The notes: generated from the sequence alone by a model not told the origin. A DNA stretch of 64,000 nucleotides from Variovorax sp. RA8 (GCF_901827175.1 NZ_LR594662.1:5642001-5706000); one strand, 5' to 3'; shown: positions 16,659 to 26,671, numbered from the stretch's first letter. Program-made: numbers and translations.

Positions 16659-18005
16659 CTACCGGGCGCGCGCCACGCGCCAGACCGTGTTGCCCACGTC
16701 GTCGGCCACCAGCAGCGCGCCGCTCTTGTCCAGTGCGACGCCGACGGGGCGTCCCTGGGCCTTCTCGTCCGCGTTGAGGAAGCCGGTCAGGAAGTCCACC
16801 GGCGGCCCGCTCGGCCGGCCCCCGGCGAAGGGCACGAACACCACCTTGTACCCCGAGAGCGGCTTGCGGTTCCACGAGCCGTGCTCGCCGATGAACACGC
16901 CGCTGGCGAATTCGGGCGGCATGCCGCGACCATCCGAGAACGCCAGCCCCAGCGGCGCCACGTGCGAGCCGAGCGCATAGTCTGGCACCACCGCCTTGGC
17001 CACCATGTCCGGGCGAGGAGGCTCGACGCGGGCGTCCACATGGCTGCCGTAGTAGCTCCAGGGCCAGCCGTAGAACGCGCCGTCCTTCACCGAAGTCAGG
17101 TAGTCCGGCACCAGGTCGCTGCCGATCTCGTCGCGCTCGTTGACCACGGTCCAGAGGGCTTGCGAGCTGGGCTCCCACCCCAGGCCGTTGGGATTGCGCA
17201 GGCCGCTGGCGAACAGGCGCTTGGCGCCGGTCTTGACGTCGACCTCCCAGATGGCCGCTCGGCCTTCCTCGGCCTCCAGGCCGTTCTCGCCGACGTTGCT
17301 GTTGGAGCCCACCGTGACGTAGAGCTTGCTCCCGTCTCGATTGGCGATCACGTTCTTGGTCCAGTGGTGGTTGATGCCGGCCGGCAGATCAGTCACCTTC
17401 GTCGGCGTCGCGGTGATCGCCGTCTGGCCCTCGGCATAGGGCACCTTGACCAGCGCATCGGCATTGGCGATGAAGAGCTCGTTGCCGACCAATGCGACGC
17501 CGAAGGGAGAGTGGAGGTTCTGCATGAACACCTGGCGCACCTCGGCGGTGCCGTCGCCGTTCGCGTCGCGCAGCAGGGTGATGCGATCGGGGCTCGGCAC
17601 GGCGGCGCCAGCGCGCTTCTGCACCAGGCCCATGACGCGCGACTTGATCCAGCCGACCGCACCGCCGCCGCCCGTCTTCGCGCCCTCGGGCTTGGGCGGC
17701 TTGTTGCTCTCGACCGCCAGCACGTCGCCGTTGGGCAGCGTGTAGACCCAGCGCGGATGGTCAAGGCCCCGGGCCAGTGCCGTCACGACGAAGCCGTCGG
17801 GCGCCTTCGGCCCGGTCGTGTCGGTCCAGCCGACGGCGGGGGCGATGTGGACGGTCGGTATCAGCGTCTTGTTGGGCGCGGGCAGTTGCGGCGTGGGGCC
17901 GATGCCGGCCTGGGGCGGCAGCTTGGCGGTCTCGCCGCAGGCCGCCAGCAGAAGGGCCGCTGCGAGCATGGCAACGGCTGCGGGAAAGTGACTCGAACGC
18001 TTCAT
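16659..18005 (-). CDS. PQQ-type sugar (sorbosone/glucose) dehydrogenase-like lipoprotein
   Basis: This 448-residue protein has a lipoprotein signal with lipobox LLAAC (cysteine near residue 25), then a six-bladed beta-propeller pattern: [64 protein letters not shown] and [21 protein letters not shown]. These are marks of the soluble aldose/sorbosone dehydrogenase family. PQQ use is inferred from the family only; no PQQ synthesis genes are in view. AAGGA lies about 10 nt upstream of the ATG. Likely anchored in the periplasm. Confidence 0.85.
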   Translation of the reverse strand: MKRSSHFPAAVAMLAAALLLAACGETAKLPPQAGIGPTPQLPAPNKTLIPTVHIAPAVGWTDTTGPKAPDGFVVTALARGLDHPRWVYTLPNGDVLAVESNKPPKPEGAKTGGGGAVGWIKSRVMGLVQKRAGAAVPSPDRITLLRDANGDGTAEVRQVFMQNLHSPFGVALVGNELFIANADALVKVPYAEGQTAITATPTKVTDLPAGINHHWTKNVIANRDGSKLYVTVGSNSNVGENGLEAEEGRAAIWEVDVKTGAKRLFASGLRNPNGLGWEPSSQALWTVVNERDEIGSDLVPDYLTSVKDGAFYGWPWSYYGSHVDARVEPPRPDMVAKAVVPDYALGSHVAPLGLAFSDGRGMPPEFASGVFIGEHGSWNRKPLSGYKVVFVPFAGGRPSGPPVDFLTGFLNADEKAQGRPVGVALDKSGALLVADDVGNTVWRVARAR

Positions 18006-18146
18006 GGGCAGAAATCCTTCATCCGCGGCCGCAAGGCCTGCGGCGCTTTGCTGCATGATCCCGCCCGCAACCGCCGGGAACTGTCGGCTGTGGGCGCTTT
18101 CGGGCGTGGGCGCACCCCGGCGCGGTGCCGCCGCTACCATCGGGCA

Positions 18147-18890
18147 ATGACCGACGACCTGTTCCGATCCGATGCCTACCTGCGCGAGTGCGATTCCCGC
18201 ACCTTGCGCGTCGACGAGGCCGGCATCGTGCTCGACCGCACGGTGTTCTACCCGCTGGGCGGCGGACAGGCCGGCGACAGCGGCCACCTGGTGCTGAGCG
18301 ACGGGCGCGCCCTGGCGATCGCCGACACCCGAAAGGCCAAGGATGCCGAGGGCCGGCCGACGAACGAGATCGTCCACGTTCCGGCGCCGGACCAGGCCGA
18401 GGTGCTGGCCGCGTTCAGCGCCGGCGCGGCGGTGACCGCCCGCATCGACTGGGAGCGCCGCCACAAGCTGATGCGCTTCCATACCGCGACCCACCTGCTG
18501 TGCCACCTCGTGCCCCATCCGGTCGACGGCTGCTCCATCACGCCCGAGTACGCGCGCCTGGATTTCCACCTGACCGATCCACTGGACAAGGAGGCGCTCA
18601 GCATCGGCCTGGCGCGGCTGGTGGCCGCCGGGCACCCCCTGGCCATCGGTGCGATCACCGATGCGGAGCTCGACGCCAATCCCGCCCTGGTCAAGAGCAT
18701 GAGCGTGCAGCCGCCTCGCGGCACCGGCACCGTGCGCACGATCCGGATCGGCGAAGCCGAGCCGATCGATTTCCAGCCCTGCGGGGGAACCCATGTGGCC
18801 AACACCCGCGAGATCGGCGCCGTGGTCGTCACCAAGATCGAGAAGAAGAGCGCCAATACGCGCCGGGTGGTGCTGGGGTGGGCCGTCTGA
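18147..18890 (+). CDS. Alanyl-tRNA editing protein (AlaX type)
   Basis: This 247-residue stand-alone editing domain deacylates mischarged Ser- or Gly-tRNA(Ala). It has [15 protein letters not shown], the zinc motif H112-x3-H116 in [11 protein letters not shown] and the second zinc half [14 protein letters not shown]. These match the editing domain of AlaRS without the synthetase core. It is divergent from the lipoprotein gene by 141 bp. The length suits an AlaX-M-type protein. Confidence 0.92.
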   Translation: MTDDLFRSDAYLRECDSRTLRVDEAGIVLDRTVFYPLGGGQAGDSGHLVLSDGRALAIADTRKAKDAEGRPTNEIVHVPAPDQAEVLAAFSAGAAVTARIDWERRHKLMRFHTATHLLCHLVPHPVDGCSITPEYARLDFHLTDPLDKEALSIGLARLVAAGHPLAIGAITDAELDANPALVKSMSVQPPRGTGTVRTIRIGEAEPIDFQPCGGTHVANTREIGAVVVTKIEKKSANTRRVVLGWAV

Positions 18891-18939
18891 CGCGGCGAAG
18901 ACGGAACTTCACTCCGCACGCACGCTCCGACTGACCGGC

Positions 18940-21135
18940 ATGGCCCTCTCCTCTCTCTTCTCCTTTCTCCGCCGCGCGGCCTTCCTGGCCGCCGCCACCG
19001 CCGCCGCCAGCCTGCCGGCAGCGGCCCAGCTGAATTCCCGCATCGGGCCCGTCGTCACCACCCCCCATGTGCGTGCGGAGCTGGTCGCCCACGCGCCGCA
19101 GGGCGTCTCCGCCGGCGCGCCGGTCTGGGTCGGGCTGCAGATCGCGCACCAGCCCGAGTGGCACACCTACTGGAAGAACGCCGGCGATTCCGGCCTCCCG
19201 ACCGAGCTGGCCTGGTCGCTCCCGGCCGGCGTGTCGGCGGGCGAAATCGCCTGGCCGGTGCCGAAGAAGATCCCCATCGGCACCCTGGCCAACTATGGCT
19301 ACGAGGGCACCGTGCTGCTGCCGGTGCCGCTCACCGTGGCGCCCGACTTCAAGCCGCCGGCCGGCCTCGCCGGCGCCGACGTGGTGGACATCAAGCTCAA
19401 GGCCACCTGGCTGGTGTGCCGCAAGGAATGCATTCCCGAGGACGGCGAGTTCCTGCTCAGGCTGCCCGTCCAGGGCTCAACGGCGGTGAATCAGAACGCC
19501 TTCGACGCGGCGCTGGCCGCCCGCCCGGCGCCCCTTGCCAAGCCCGGATCGATCGCCGTCGAGGGCCAGAAGCTGCAGGTCCGGCTCCAAGGCCTGCCTG
19601 CCGCCGCGCGCGGCAAGACCCTGGAGTTGTTCCCCGAGACCGGCGAGGTGATCCACACCGCGGCCGTCCTCGGCAAGGACTGGACGCAGGCCTGGGACGG
19701 CGACACCTGGACCGCCAGCGTCCCCCTCGCCGAGCAGCGCAGTGCCAGCCCCGACACGATGCCGGTGGTGGTCGCACTGGCCGAGGCCGACCGCCAGGCC
19801 GGCCAGCCGGTCGCCTGGCGCGCCGAGGCGCCGGTCAGCGGCACCTGGCCGGCCGCCGCCCCGCGCGCCGAGGTGTCGCCGGGCCTGAAGGCTGCGCTGG
19901 CAGCCAATGCGGCGCCTCCGTTGCCGCGACCCACCGGCAGCTTCATCGCAGCGCTGCTGGGCGCCTTCCTCGGCGGCCTGCTGCTCAACCTGATGCCCTG
20001 CGTCTTCCCGGTGCTGGCCATCAAGGTGCTGGGCTTCACGCGCCGCGCCGACGACCATGCGGGTCACCGGACTGCCGCCGTGGCCTATACCGCCGGGGTG
20101 ATGCTGTCCTTCCTCGCGCTCGGCGCCGCGATGCTCGCGCTGCGGGCGGCGGGCGCGGAACTGGGTTGGGGCTTCCAGCTGCAGTCGCCGGCAGTGGTGG
20201 CGGCGCTGGCGGGCCTCTTCACGCTGATCGGACTCAACCTGGCCGGGCTCTTCGAGTTCCGGATGCTCGCGCCGTCCTCGGTGTGCAGCGCACAGGTCCG
20301 GCATCCGGTGGCCAACGATTTCCTGTCCGGGGTGCTGGCGGTGGTGATCGCCTCGCCCTGCACCGCACCCTTCATGGGCGCCTCGATGGGCTTCACCATC
20401 GGGCTGCCGGCCACGCAGGCCCTGCTGATCTTCGCGGCACTCGGCTTCGGGTTGGCCCTGCCCTACCTGGCCGCCGGCTTCGTGCCGGGCGTGGCGCGCC
20501 TGCTGCCGAAGCCGGGCCCGTGGATGAACATCCTGCGCCGGCTGCTGGCTTTTCCGATCTTCGCCACGGTCGCCTGGCTGGTCTGGGTGCTGGGCCAGCA
20601 AAGCGGCATCGACGGCGCGGGTGCGCTCCTGGGCCTGCTGGTGTGCCTGGCGGCGGTCGTCTGGGCGCTTACCCTGCGAGGGCGCACCCGTCTCGTGGTG
20701 GCCAGCCTGCTGATCGCCGTCACCGCGGTGCTGGCCGGCACGATCGGCGGAAACGTCGTGCGCAATGCGGCGCCTGCGGTGGCCGCCTCTGCCGGCGAGC
20801 GCTGGCAGCCCTGGTCACCCGCCCGCGTGAGCGAGCTCGCGGCCGAAGGCCGCCCGGTGTTCGTCGACTTCACCGCCGCCTGGTGCGTCACCTGCCAGTA
20901 CAACAAGCGCAGCACGCTGGCCGATGCCGCGCTGCTGGCCGAGTTCGATGCCAGGAAGGTGGCCATGCTGCGGGCCGACTGGACCCGCCGCGACCCCGAG
21001 ATCACCGCCGCGCTGGCGGCGCTGGGCCGAAGCGGCGTCCCGGCCTATGTGCTCATGGCGCCGGGCCGCACGCCGGTCGTGCTCACCGAGATCCTTAGCA
21101 AAGAAGAGGTCCGCGGCGCGCTCGCACGACTTTGA
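18940..21135 (+). CDS. Thiol:disulfide interchange protein, DsbD/ScsB family
   Basis: This 731-residue inner-membrane electron relay has a signal peptide (about 1-28), a periplasmic N-terminal domain with the cysteine pair in LVCRKECIPEDGEF, a membrane domain (about 330-610) with the paired cysteines of LLNLMPCVFPVLAIK and ASPCTAPFMGASMG, and a C-terminal thioredoxin-like domain with WCVTCQYN. The N-terminal domain resembles the longer ScsB-like version more than classical DsbD. It passes electrons from thioredoxin to periplasmic thiols. A redoxin gene follows 95 bp downstream, a possible client. Confidence 0.9.
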   Translation: MALSSLFSFLRRAAFLAAATAAASLPAAAQLNSRIGPVVTTPHVRAELVAHAPQGVSAGAPVWVGLQIAHQPEWHTYWKNAGDSGLPTELAWSLPAGVSAGEIAWPVPKKIPIGTLANYGYEGTVLLPVPLTVAPDFKPPAGLAGADVVDIKLKATWLVCRKECIPEDGEFLLRLPVQGSTAVNQNAFDAALAARPAPLAKPGSIAVEGQKLQVRLQGLPAAARGKTLELFPETGEVIHTAAVLGKDWTQAWDGDTWTASVPLAEQRSASPDTMPVVVALAEADRQAGQPVAWRAEAPVSGTWPAAAPRAEVSPGLKAALAANAAPPLPRPTGSFIAALLGAFLGGLLLNLMPCVFPVLAIKVLGFTRRADDHAGHRTAAVAYTAGVMLSFLALGAAMLALRAAGAELGWGFQLQSPAVVAALAGLFTLIGLNLAGLFEFRMLAPSSVCSAQVRHPVANDFLSGVLAVVIASPCTAPFMGASMGFTIGLPATQALLIFAALGFGLALPYLAAGFVPGVARLLPKPGPWMNILRRLLAFPIFATVAWLVWVLGQQSGIDGAGALLGLLVCLAAVVWALTLRGRTRLVVASLLIAVTAVLAGTIGGNVVRNAAPAVAASAGERWQPWSPARVSELAAEGRPVFVDFTAAWCVTCQYNKRSTLADAALLAEFDARKVAMLRADWTRRDPEITAALAALGRSGVPAYVLMAPGRTPVVLTEILSKEEVRGALARL

Positions 21136-21230
21136 CCCTGCCCCTCTACGGGTTGTCACAGGTAGGTGAGGAAAGCGTCCTAAGCTGTCGTGATCGTTGA
21201 TATTTTGCAAAACTGGAGTTCAAGCTGACC

Positions 21231-21923
21231 ATGTCCTCATCGTCAACCGCCGACTCGCGTTCCGCCCGCGCGGCGCGCCAGGCGCGCGCCGCCTTGAGCC
21301 GTGCTTCCCGCCGCGCCGTGATGGCCGCCGCCGTGGCCCTCGGCGCCACCTTCCTGATGGGCTCGAATGCGGTGGCCGCGCCGGCCGTGGGCCAGAAGGC
21401 GCCCGATTTCGTCGCCGTCGACACCGCCGGCAAGCAGCACCGCCTGTCCGATTTCGCCGGCAAGTTCGTGGTGCTCGAATGGACCAACCCGGGCTGCCCC
21501 TTCGTGCGCAAGCACTACGGCAGCGGCAACATGCCCGCCACCCAGAAGGCAGCAACCGAGAAAGGCGTGGTCTGGCTGGCCGTCAACTCGACCGAGCGCG
21601 CCGCCAGCGACTACCTCAAACCCGCCGCCCTCGAGGCCTGGATGAAGGAGCAGTCCGGCGCCCCCACCGCCGTGCTGATGGACGAGGATGGGGTGATCGG
21701 GCGCGCCTACGCCGCGCGCACCACGCCGCACCTCTACATCATCGATCCCAAAGGCGTGCTGGTGTATGCCGGCGGCATCGACAGCATCGCCTCGTCCCGC
21801 GTCGAGGACATCAAGACCGCCACCAATTACGTGAACCAGGCCCTCGGCGAGGCCTTCGGCGGCAAGCCGATCAGCGCGGCGGCGACCAAGCCCTACGGCT
21901 GCTCGATCAAGTACAAGGCCTGA
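21231..21923 (+). CDS. Exported redoxin-domain protein (AhpC/TSA-like)
   Basis: This 230-residue protein has an N-terminal [18 protein letters not shown] signal, possibly Tat, with likely cleavage near ANAVAA. The redoxin core follows: [31 protein letters not shown], a single reactive cysteine in [15 protein letters not shown], and [23 protein letters not shown]. The GCPF motif places it with thioredoxin-family YlmA/AhpC-like proteins. It sits after the DsbD-like gene, suggesting periplasmic thiol or peroxide chemistry. GGAG precedes the ATG. Confidence 0.87.
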   Translation: MSSSSTADSRSARAARQARAALSRASRRAVMAAAVALGATFLMGSNAVAAPAVGQKAPDFVAVDTAGKQHRLSDFAGKFVVLEWTNPGCPFVRKHYGSGNMPATQKAATEKGVVWLAVNSTERAASDYLKPAALEAWMKEQSGAPTAVLMDEDGVIGRAYAARTTPHLYIIDPKGVLVYAGGIDSIASSRVEDIKTATNYVNQALGEAFGGKPISAAATKPYGCSIKYKA

Positions 21924-21964
21924 GAAGGTGTGAACGCGGCGAAGGCCCCTGCGACAATCGCGGG

Positions 21965-23071
21965 ATGCCTTTCGCCCCCCTGAAGAACGACACTTTCCTG
22001 CGCGCCTGCTGGCGGCAGGCCACCGATCACACGCCCGTCTGGCTCATGCGCCAGGCCGGGCGCTACCTGCCGGAATACGTGGCGACGAGGGCGCGCGCCG
22101 GCAGCTTCATGGGGCTGGCCACGAATGTGGACTACGCCACCGAAGTCACCCTGCAGCCGCTCGCGCGCTATCCGCTCGATGCCGCCATCCTGTTCTCGGA
22201 CATCCTCACGGTGCCGGACGCAATGGGCCTGGGCCTGTCCTTCGAGGCCGGCGAGGGCCCGCGCTTTGCGCGGCCGGTGCGCGACGAAGCCGCCATTGGC
22301 GCGCTCGAGGTGCCGGACATGGAGAAGCTGCGCTATGTCTTCGACGCCGTCGCCTCGATCCGCCGCGCCCTCGATGGCAGCGTCCCGCTGATCGGCTTCT
22401 CCGGCAGCCCCTGGACCCTGGCCTGCTACATGGTCGAGGGCGCCGGCTCGAGCGACTACCGCCTCGTCAAGACCCTGCTCTACAGCCGCCCGGACCTCCT
22501 GCACCGCCTGCTCTGCGTCAATGCCGATGCGGTGGCGGCGTACCTCAACGCGCAGATCGACGCCGGCGCCCAGGCCGTCATGGTCTTCGACAGCTGGGGC
22601 GGCGTGCTGGCGGACGGCGCGTTCCAGGACTTCAGCCTGGCCTACACGGCCCGCGTGCTGTCGCAACTGCGGCGCCAGGGCGCGGACGGCCAGCCCGTGC
22701 CGCGCATCGTCTTCACCAAGGGTGGCGGGCTCTGGCTGGAGGAGATGCGCGCGCTGGACTGCGAGGTGCTGGGGCTGGACTGGACCGTCAGCCTGGCACG
22801 CGCGCGCGCGCTGGTCGGCGAGGGCTCCGGCGCCAAGGCGCTGCAGGGCAACATCGATCCGAACGTGCTGTTCGCCCCCCCTGCGCGCATCGAGGCCGAG
22901 GTCGCGAAGGTGCTGCAGGCCTTCGGACAGCCGCACACCGACCACGCCTGCCACGGCCCGACCCACATCTTCAACCTGGGCCACGGGATCAGCCAGTTCA
23001 CCCCGCCCGACCATGTGGCGGCGCTGGTGGCTGCGGTCCACGCGCAGTCCCGCGCCCTGCGTGGCGCCTGA
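21965..23071 (+). CDS. hemE: Uroporphyrinogen decarboxylase
   Basis: This 368-residue enzyme decarboxylates uroporphyrinogen III to coproporphyrinogen III in haem synthesis. Hallmarks are the start motif [31 protein letters not shown] with the catalytic Asp, [16 protein letters not shown], and [12 protein letters not shown]. Length and motif order match HemE throughout. It follows the redoxin gene by 41 bp and is separated from priA by a long structured non-coding region. Cytoplasmic housekeeping gene. Confidence 0.97.
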   Translation: MPFAPLKNDTFLRACWRQATDHTPVWLMRQAGRYLPEYVATRARAGSFMGLATNVDYATEVTLQPLARYPLDAAILFSDILTVPDAMGLGLSFEAGEGPRFARPVRDEAAIGALEVPDMEKLRYVFDAVASIRRALDGSVPLIGFSGSPWTLACYMVEGAGSSDYRLVKTLLYSRPDLLHRLLCVNADAVAAYLNAQIDAGAQAVMVFDSWGGVLADGAFQDFSLAYTARVLSQLRRQGADGQPVPRIVFTKGGGLWLEEMRALDCEVLGLDWTVSLARARALVGEGSGAKALQGNIDPNVLFAPPARIEAEVAKVLQAFGQPHTDHACHGPTHIFNLGHGISQFTPPDHVAALVAAVHAQSRALRGA

Positions 23072-23148
23072 GGCCGTTATGCCTTGTAAGTACCTGAGAT
23101 CGCGCATCGAGCGTTTGTCAAGTCCGGAAATGGTGAGGACGGACTGAC

Positions 23149-23157
23149 TTATGCACA
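23149..23157 (+). promoter_or_regulatory. dnaA box: DnaA box TTATGCACA
   Basis: Exact match to the DnaA consensus TTATNCACA, in the non-coding region upstream of priA. With a second exact copy at 23336-23344 it suggests DnaA binding; two boxes alone do not make a chromosomal origin. Confidence 0.5.
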
Positions 23158-23225
23158 AATCACTTGTTGCGGTGCGCAAAAACATCCGAGCCCTCGCACG
23201 CCCCGCTCCTAAAGCGATAGCGTCG

Positions 23226-23389
23226 CTAAGTCGTTGATTCATATGGAATTTGGATTTTGCTTTTTTTGCGGGCATTCCAGCGGAAGCCTTGATTTCCAAG
23301 GGCCGGCGGCGCGTCGGGCTCCGATATCAACAAAGTTATCCACAAGAACTCTGGATCAGTTCCAAAGCGCTGGCGAATCAACGACTTAG
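23226..23389. repeat. 164-bp segment bounded by perfect 15-bp inverted repeats
   Basis: CTAAGTCGTTGATTC at 23226-23240 and its exact reverse complement GAATCAACGACTTAG at 23375-23389 bound an AT-rich segment that contains a DnaA box. It looks like a MITE-type element or a long-range operator/attachment structure. No target duplication is obvious at the ends. Confidence 0.6.
23336..23344 (+). promoter_or_regulatory. dnaA box: DnaA box TTATCCACA
   Basis: Perfect strong DnaA box about 95 bp before the priA start and inside the inverted-repeat segment. Confidence 0.6.
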
Positions 23390-23439
23390 GCTGCTTTGCT
23401 CCAAGTTCCTTTAACCTCCGCTCCGATGGGAAGAGCGCC

Positions 23440-25536
23440 TTGACCTGGCGTCTCGAGATCGCGGTCCAGACTCCCGCGCACGCCGCATTAGGGGATCTAC
23501 TTAGCTACGTGAGCCCCGCACCCGTGGCGCCCGGCTCGCTCGTCCGGGTGCCGCTGGGCCGCCGCGAGGTACTCGGGGTGGTGTGGTCGGCGCAACCCGC
23601 CGCGATGCACGACGATGCGGCGGCCGCGGTGGAACTCAAGCCGATCGGTGCCGTGCTGGACGCGCTGCCGCCGCTGGGCGCGGCGTGGCGCGACCTGGTG
23701 GCCTTTGCCGCCCGCTACTACCAGCGCTCGCTGGGCGAGATCGCGCTGGCGGCGCTGCCACCCCAGCTGCGCGACCTGAGCGCAGTGCAGCTGGCTCGCC
23801 GCCTCAAGCGACAGGCGGCGCCCGCGGCACCCGCGGCATCCCCCTGCGGCCCAACGCTGACGCCCGAGCAGGCGCTGGCACTGGCGCGCTTCGACGCCGA
23901 AAGCGGCCCTTTCCTGCTCTTCGGCAGCACCGGCAGCGGCAAGACCGAGGTCTACCTGCAGGCCGTCGCGGCGCTGTTAGAACGCAAGCCGCAGGCCCAG
24001 GCGCTGGTGATGGTGCCGGAGATCAACCTCACCCCGCAGCTGGAGGCGCGCTTCAAGGACCGCTTCGGCAGCGGCGCCGTGGTGTCGCTGCACAGCGGCA
24101 TGACCCATCCCCAGCGCCTGGCCAGCTGGCTGGCGGCGCACGCCGGGGTGGCGCGCATCGTGCTCGGCACCCGGATGGCGGTGTTCGCCTCGATCCCGGC
24201 GCTGGAGCTGATCGTGGTCGACGAGGAGCACGACCCCAGCTACAAGCAGCAGGAAGGCGCCCGCTACTCGGCACGGGACCTGGCCGTCTGGCGCGGCCGG
24301 CGCGAAGGCGCGAAGGTGATGCTGGGCTCGGCCACGCCGTCGCTGGAGAGCTGGCACCAGAGCCGCCCCGCGGAGGGCGAGGATGCCGGCGGGCGCTATG
24401 TGCGCCTGGCGATGCCCTCGCGCATCGGCACCGCGGCGCTGCCAGCGGTGCGGCTGGTCGACATGGGCCTGCAACCGCCCCGTACCGTGCTCTCCGCCGC
24501 GCTGCTGGACGCCATCGGCCAGCGGGTGGCGCGCGGCGAGCAGAGCATGGTGTTCCTGAACCGGCGCGGCTATGCGCCCGTCCTGGCCTGCGGCGACTGC
24601 GACTGGAAGAGCGAATGCCCGCACTGCAGCGCCTACCGCGTGTTCCACAAGATCGACCGCACGCTGCGCTGCCACCACTGCGGCTTTACCGAACGGGTGC
24701 CGCGCGCCTGCCCCGCCTGCGGCAACCCGGACATCGCGCCGGTGGGCCGCGGCACCGAGCGGCTCGAGGAGCACCTGGGCGAGCTGTTCGCCGACGTGAA
24801 GCGGCCCGACGGCAGCCCGGTGCGCATCGCCCGCATCGATGCCGACAGCACGCGCCGGCAGGGCGCGCTCGAGTCGCAACTGGCGGCGGTGCACGCGGGC
24901 GAGGTCGACGTGCTTGTCGGCACGCAGATGATCGCCAAGGGTCACGACTTCCGGCGCATCACGCTGGTGGCGGCGGCGAATCCCGACGGCGCGCTCTTTT
25001 CCAGCGACTTCCGCGCGCCCGAGCGCCTGTTCGGCCTGCTCATGCAGTCGGCCGGGCGCGCCGGGCGCGATGCGGCCTACCTGTCGGCGCAGGGCTCCAC
25101 CGCCGAGATGTGGATCCAGACCCATCACCCGCGGCACGCCCTGTTCGCCGCCTTGCGCCGGCACGACTACCCCGCCTTTGCCCAGCGCGAGTTGGAAGAG
25201 CGCGCGGCGGCCGGCATGCCGCCCCTGGCCTTCCAGGCCCTCCTGCGTGCCGATGCCCGCACGCAGGAGGCGGCCCAGGGTTTTCTCCATGCCGCTAACG
25301 CGGCCGCCGAGGGGCTGGAGGGTGCGCAGCAGGTGACCCGCTATTCCCCCGTACCGCATGCGATCCAGCGCGTGGCCAACGTGGAAAGGGCACAGCTGCT
25401 GGTCGAGAGTGCTTCGCGTGCGGCCTTGCAGCGCCTGCTGGCGGCCTGGCAGCCGGTACTGCATGAGCTGCGCAAGCAACCCGTGGGGAAGGGCGTGATC
25501 CGCTGGCTGGTCGACGTCGACCCGCAAAGCATCTGA
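23440..25536 (+). CDS. priA: Primosomal replication protein PriA (helicase)
   Basis: This 698-residue 3'-5' helicase restarts stalled replication forks. It shows an N-terminal DNA-binding domain (RLEIAVQTPAHAALGDLLSY), Walker A in LLFGSTGSGKTEVYL, the DEEH box in VVDEEHDPSYKQQEG, and the zinc-binding cysteine cluster CGDCDWKSECPHC then CHHCGF and CPACGN. The start is TTG at 23440: no in-frame ATG lies upstream, GGGAAG precedes it, and family homology begins within five residues. A weak TTG start would keep expression low. Monocistronic. Confidence 0.95.
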   Translation: MTWRLEIAVQTPAHAALGDLLSYVSPAPVAPGSLVRVPLGRREVLGVVWSAQPAAMHDDAAAAVELKPIGAVLDALPPLGAAWRDLVAFAARYYQRSLGEIALAALPPQLRDLSAVQLARRLKRQAAPAAPAASPCGPTLTPEQALALARFDAESGPFLLFGSTGSGKTEVYLQAVAALLERKPQAQALVMVPEINLTPQLEARFKDRFGSGAVVSLHSGMTHPQRLASWLAAHAGVARIVLGTRMAVFASIPALELIVVDEEHDPSYKQQEGARYSARDLAVWRGRREGAKVMLGSATPSLESWHQSRPAEGEDAGGRYVRLAMPSRIGTAALPAVRLVDMGLQPPRTVLSAALLDAIGQRVARGEQSMVFLNRRGYAPVLACGDCDWKSECPHCSAYRVFHKIDRTLRCHHCGFTERVPRACPACGNPDIAPVGRGTERLEEHLGELFADVKRPDGSPVRIARIDADSTRRQGALESQLAAVHAGEVDVLVGTQMIAKGHDFRRITLVAAANPDGALFSSDFRAPERLFGLLMQSAGRAGRDAAYLSAQGSTAEMWIQTHHPRHALFAALRRHDYPAFAQRELEERAAAGMPPLAFQALLRADARTQEAAQGFLHAANAAAEGLEGAQQVTRYSPVPHAIQRVANVERAQLLVESASRAALQRLLAAWQPVLHELRKQPVGKGVIRWLVDVDPQSI

Positions 25537-25559
25537 GCTCGCTGCCTGCTTCGCCTGCG

Positions 25560-25586
25560 CGAGCCCGAAGCGCAGGGGCGGGCTCG
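25560..25586. terminator. Possible bidirectional terminator hairpin after priA
   Basis: CGAGCCC at 25560-25566 pairs with GGGCTCG at 25580-25586 around a 13-nt loop between the converging priA and small membrane protein genes. There is no T run, so termination is only suggested by position. Confidence 0.3.
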
Positions 25587-25598
25587 GTCACGCCTTCT

Positions 25599-25808
25599 TC
25601 AGTGCATGCCGATCGGCTGCTTGCCCATCTCGATGTATTGCAGCGCCGTGCGGCGCTTGCGGTGCCCGTGGCCGGGCCAGGCGAAAAGCAGGATGCTGGC
25701 GGCGCCCGTCGCCAGCGCCGGGACGGCACTCAAGGCACCGGCGTGCCACAGCCACCCCACCGTGGCAAGGCACGCCACACACAGCATCCAGCGCATCCAA
25801 GTCGTCAT
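25599..25808 (-). CDS. Small two-helix membrane protein, unknown function
   Basis: This 69-residue protein, MTTWMRWMLCVACLATVGWL onward, has two hydrophobic segments separated by a short turn, then a basic tail (HGHRKRRTALQYIEMGKQ). GGGGGAAA lies just upstream of its ATG, which makes it more likely to be real than the other frame in the same region. I recognise no family. Confidence 0.5.
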   Translation of the reverse strand: MTTWMRWMLCVACLATVGWLWHAGALSAVPALATGAASILLFAWPGHGHRKRRTALQYIEMGKQPIGMH

Positions 25809-26010
25809 GGCAGTTTCCCCCAGGGTTTTGACGCCACTTTAGCAGGGCATTTGAAAACAGAAGAATTAGTCAAACGGAATAGTTAACACTATCGGCCAAT
25901 AGTCAACCGGGGGCTGTAGGCAATATTCTGAAACAAGGGTTGACGCGGGTCGAAACCGGTGTCGAAGCTCTTGGCATGGCCCTGGCGGGCCGCAACGGAA
26001 AGGTCCTCGC

Positions 26011-26652
26011 GTGAAAAGCTGGTCGACGGTCCTGCGAGGCGTGGCCTTGGCGGGGATGACTTGGGGCGCACAGGCGGCGGAAATAGAGCTGGAGGGCAGC
26101 CGCCTGCTGGTCAGCGGCATGCTCGACGGCAGCGCGCTCCAGCGCTTCACCGAGGAGCTCGGTAGCGGCAAAGTGCGCACCGTGGTGTTCGAGAACTCGT
26201 TGGGCGGCACGGCCGAGGCGGCCGGCGAATACGCCCGCGCGATCCGCGCCAGCGGCGTCGACACAGAGGTGAAGGGCCAGTGCCACGCGGCCTGCGCCTA
26301 TGCCTTCCTGGCCGGCAAGGGGCACCGCTTCGGACGCGGCTTCCAGGTCCACGGCCTGCTGATCCCGGTGACCGCGCGGCCACGCCCGGAGGAACTCGCC
26401 AGCCGCTGGCGCGGCGAGCAAGCGCAGAAGACATTGGCCGAATTCACCGCGACAGCGGCCGGGCCCGAAGCCGGCGGCGCGTCCAGGGAACGCTGGCAAC
26501 CGGGCCAGGGCGTGCTGTTCACCTCCACGCCCACCCTCTTCGGCCGCGTGTACAACAGCTATTACTGCGACGGCACGCAGGGGCAGGACACGTCGCGCTG
26601 CGAGCTGCTGTCCGACGCCCACCCCCGCAAGCTCGGCGTGCTCACGCCCTGA
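26011..26652 (+). CDS. Periplasmic ClpP/crotonase-fold-like protein (COG3904 type)
   Basis: This 213-residue protein starts at GTG 26011 with AAGG upstream and has a short signal ending WGAQAAE near residue 22. The core, VRTVVFENSLGGTAEAAGEYARAIR then GVDTEVKGQCHAACAYAFLAGKGHR, resembles ClpP-like folds: a Gly-rich loop followed by a nucleophile-position motif, here CHAACAYAF where many relatives have a serine. Two further cysteines sit near the C-terminus (YYCDGT, SRCELL). Function is unknown; a role in the periplasm is inferred. Confidence 0.7.
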   Translation: MKSWSTVLRGVALAGMTWGAQAAEIELEGSRLLVSGMLDGSALQRFTEELGSGKVRTVVFENSLGGTAEAAGEYARAIRASGVDTEVKGQCHAACAYAFLAGKGHRFGRGFQVHGLLIPVTARPRPEELASRWRGEQAQKTLAEFTATAAGPEAGGASRERWQPGQGVLFTSTPTLFGRVYNSYYCDGTQGQDTSRCELLSDAHPRKLGVLTP

Positions 26653-26671
26653 GAAGCCGGGAAGCCGGGCC

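Larger units (their letters stand above)
23072..23439. other. 368-bp hemE-priA intergenic region: no gene, two DnaA boxes and a 15-bp inverted repeat
   Basis: I see no coding frame here. The stretch is clearly richer in AT than its neighbours and contains two TTATNCACA boxes, a 15-bp perfect inverted repeat 134 bp apart, a small hairpin AGCGA-TAGCG-TCGCT at 23213-23227 and a T7 run at 23261-23267. It must also hold the priA promoter. Confidence 0.7.

Noticed and set aside
21893..23299. A long minus-strand frame opposite hemE
   Set aside because: Shadow of a highly conserved gene; composition not protein-like.
23072..23439. A chromosomal replication origin
   Set aside because: Two DnaA boxes alone are too few, and no dnaA, dnaN, gidA or parAB genes are near.
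25861..25905. Triple AGTCAA/AGTTAA repeats before the COG3904-like gene
   Set aside because: Spacing is irregular (13 and 20 bp) and the stretch is simply AT-rich; too weak to call an operator.
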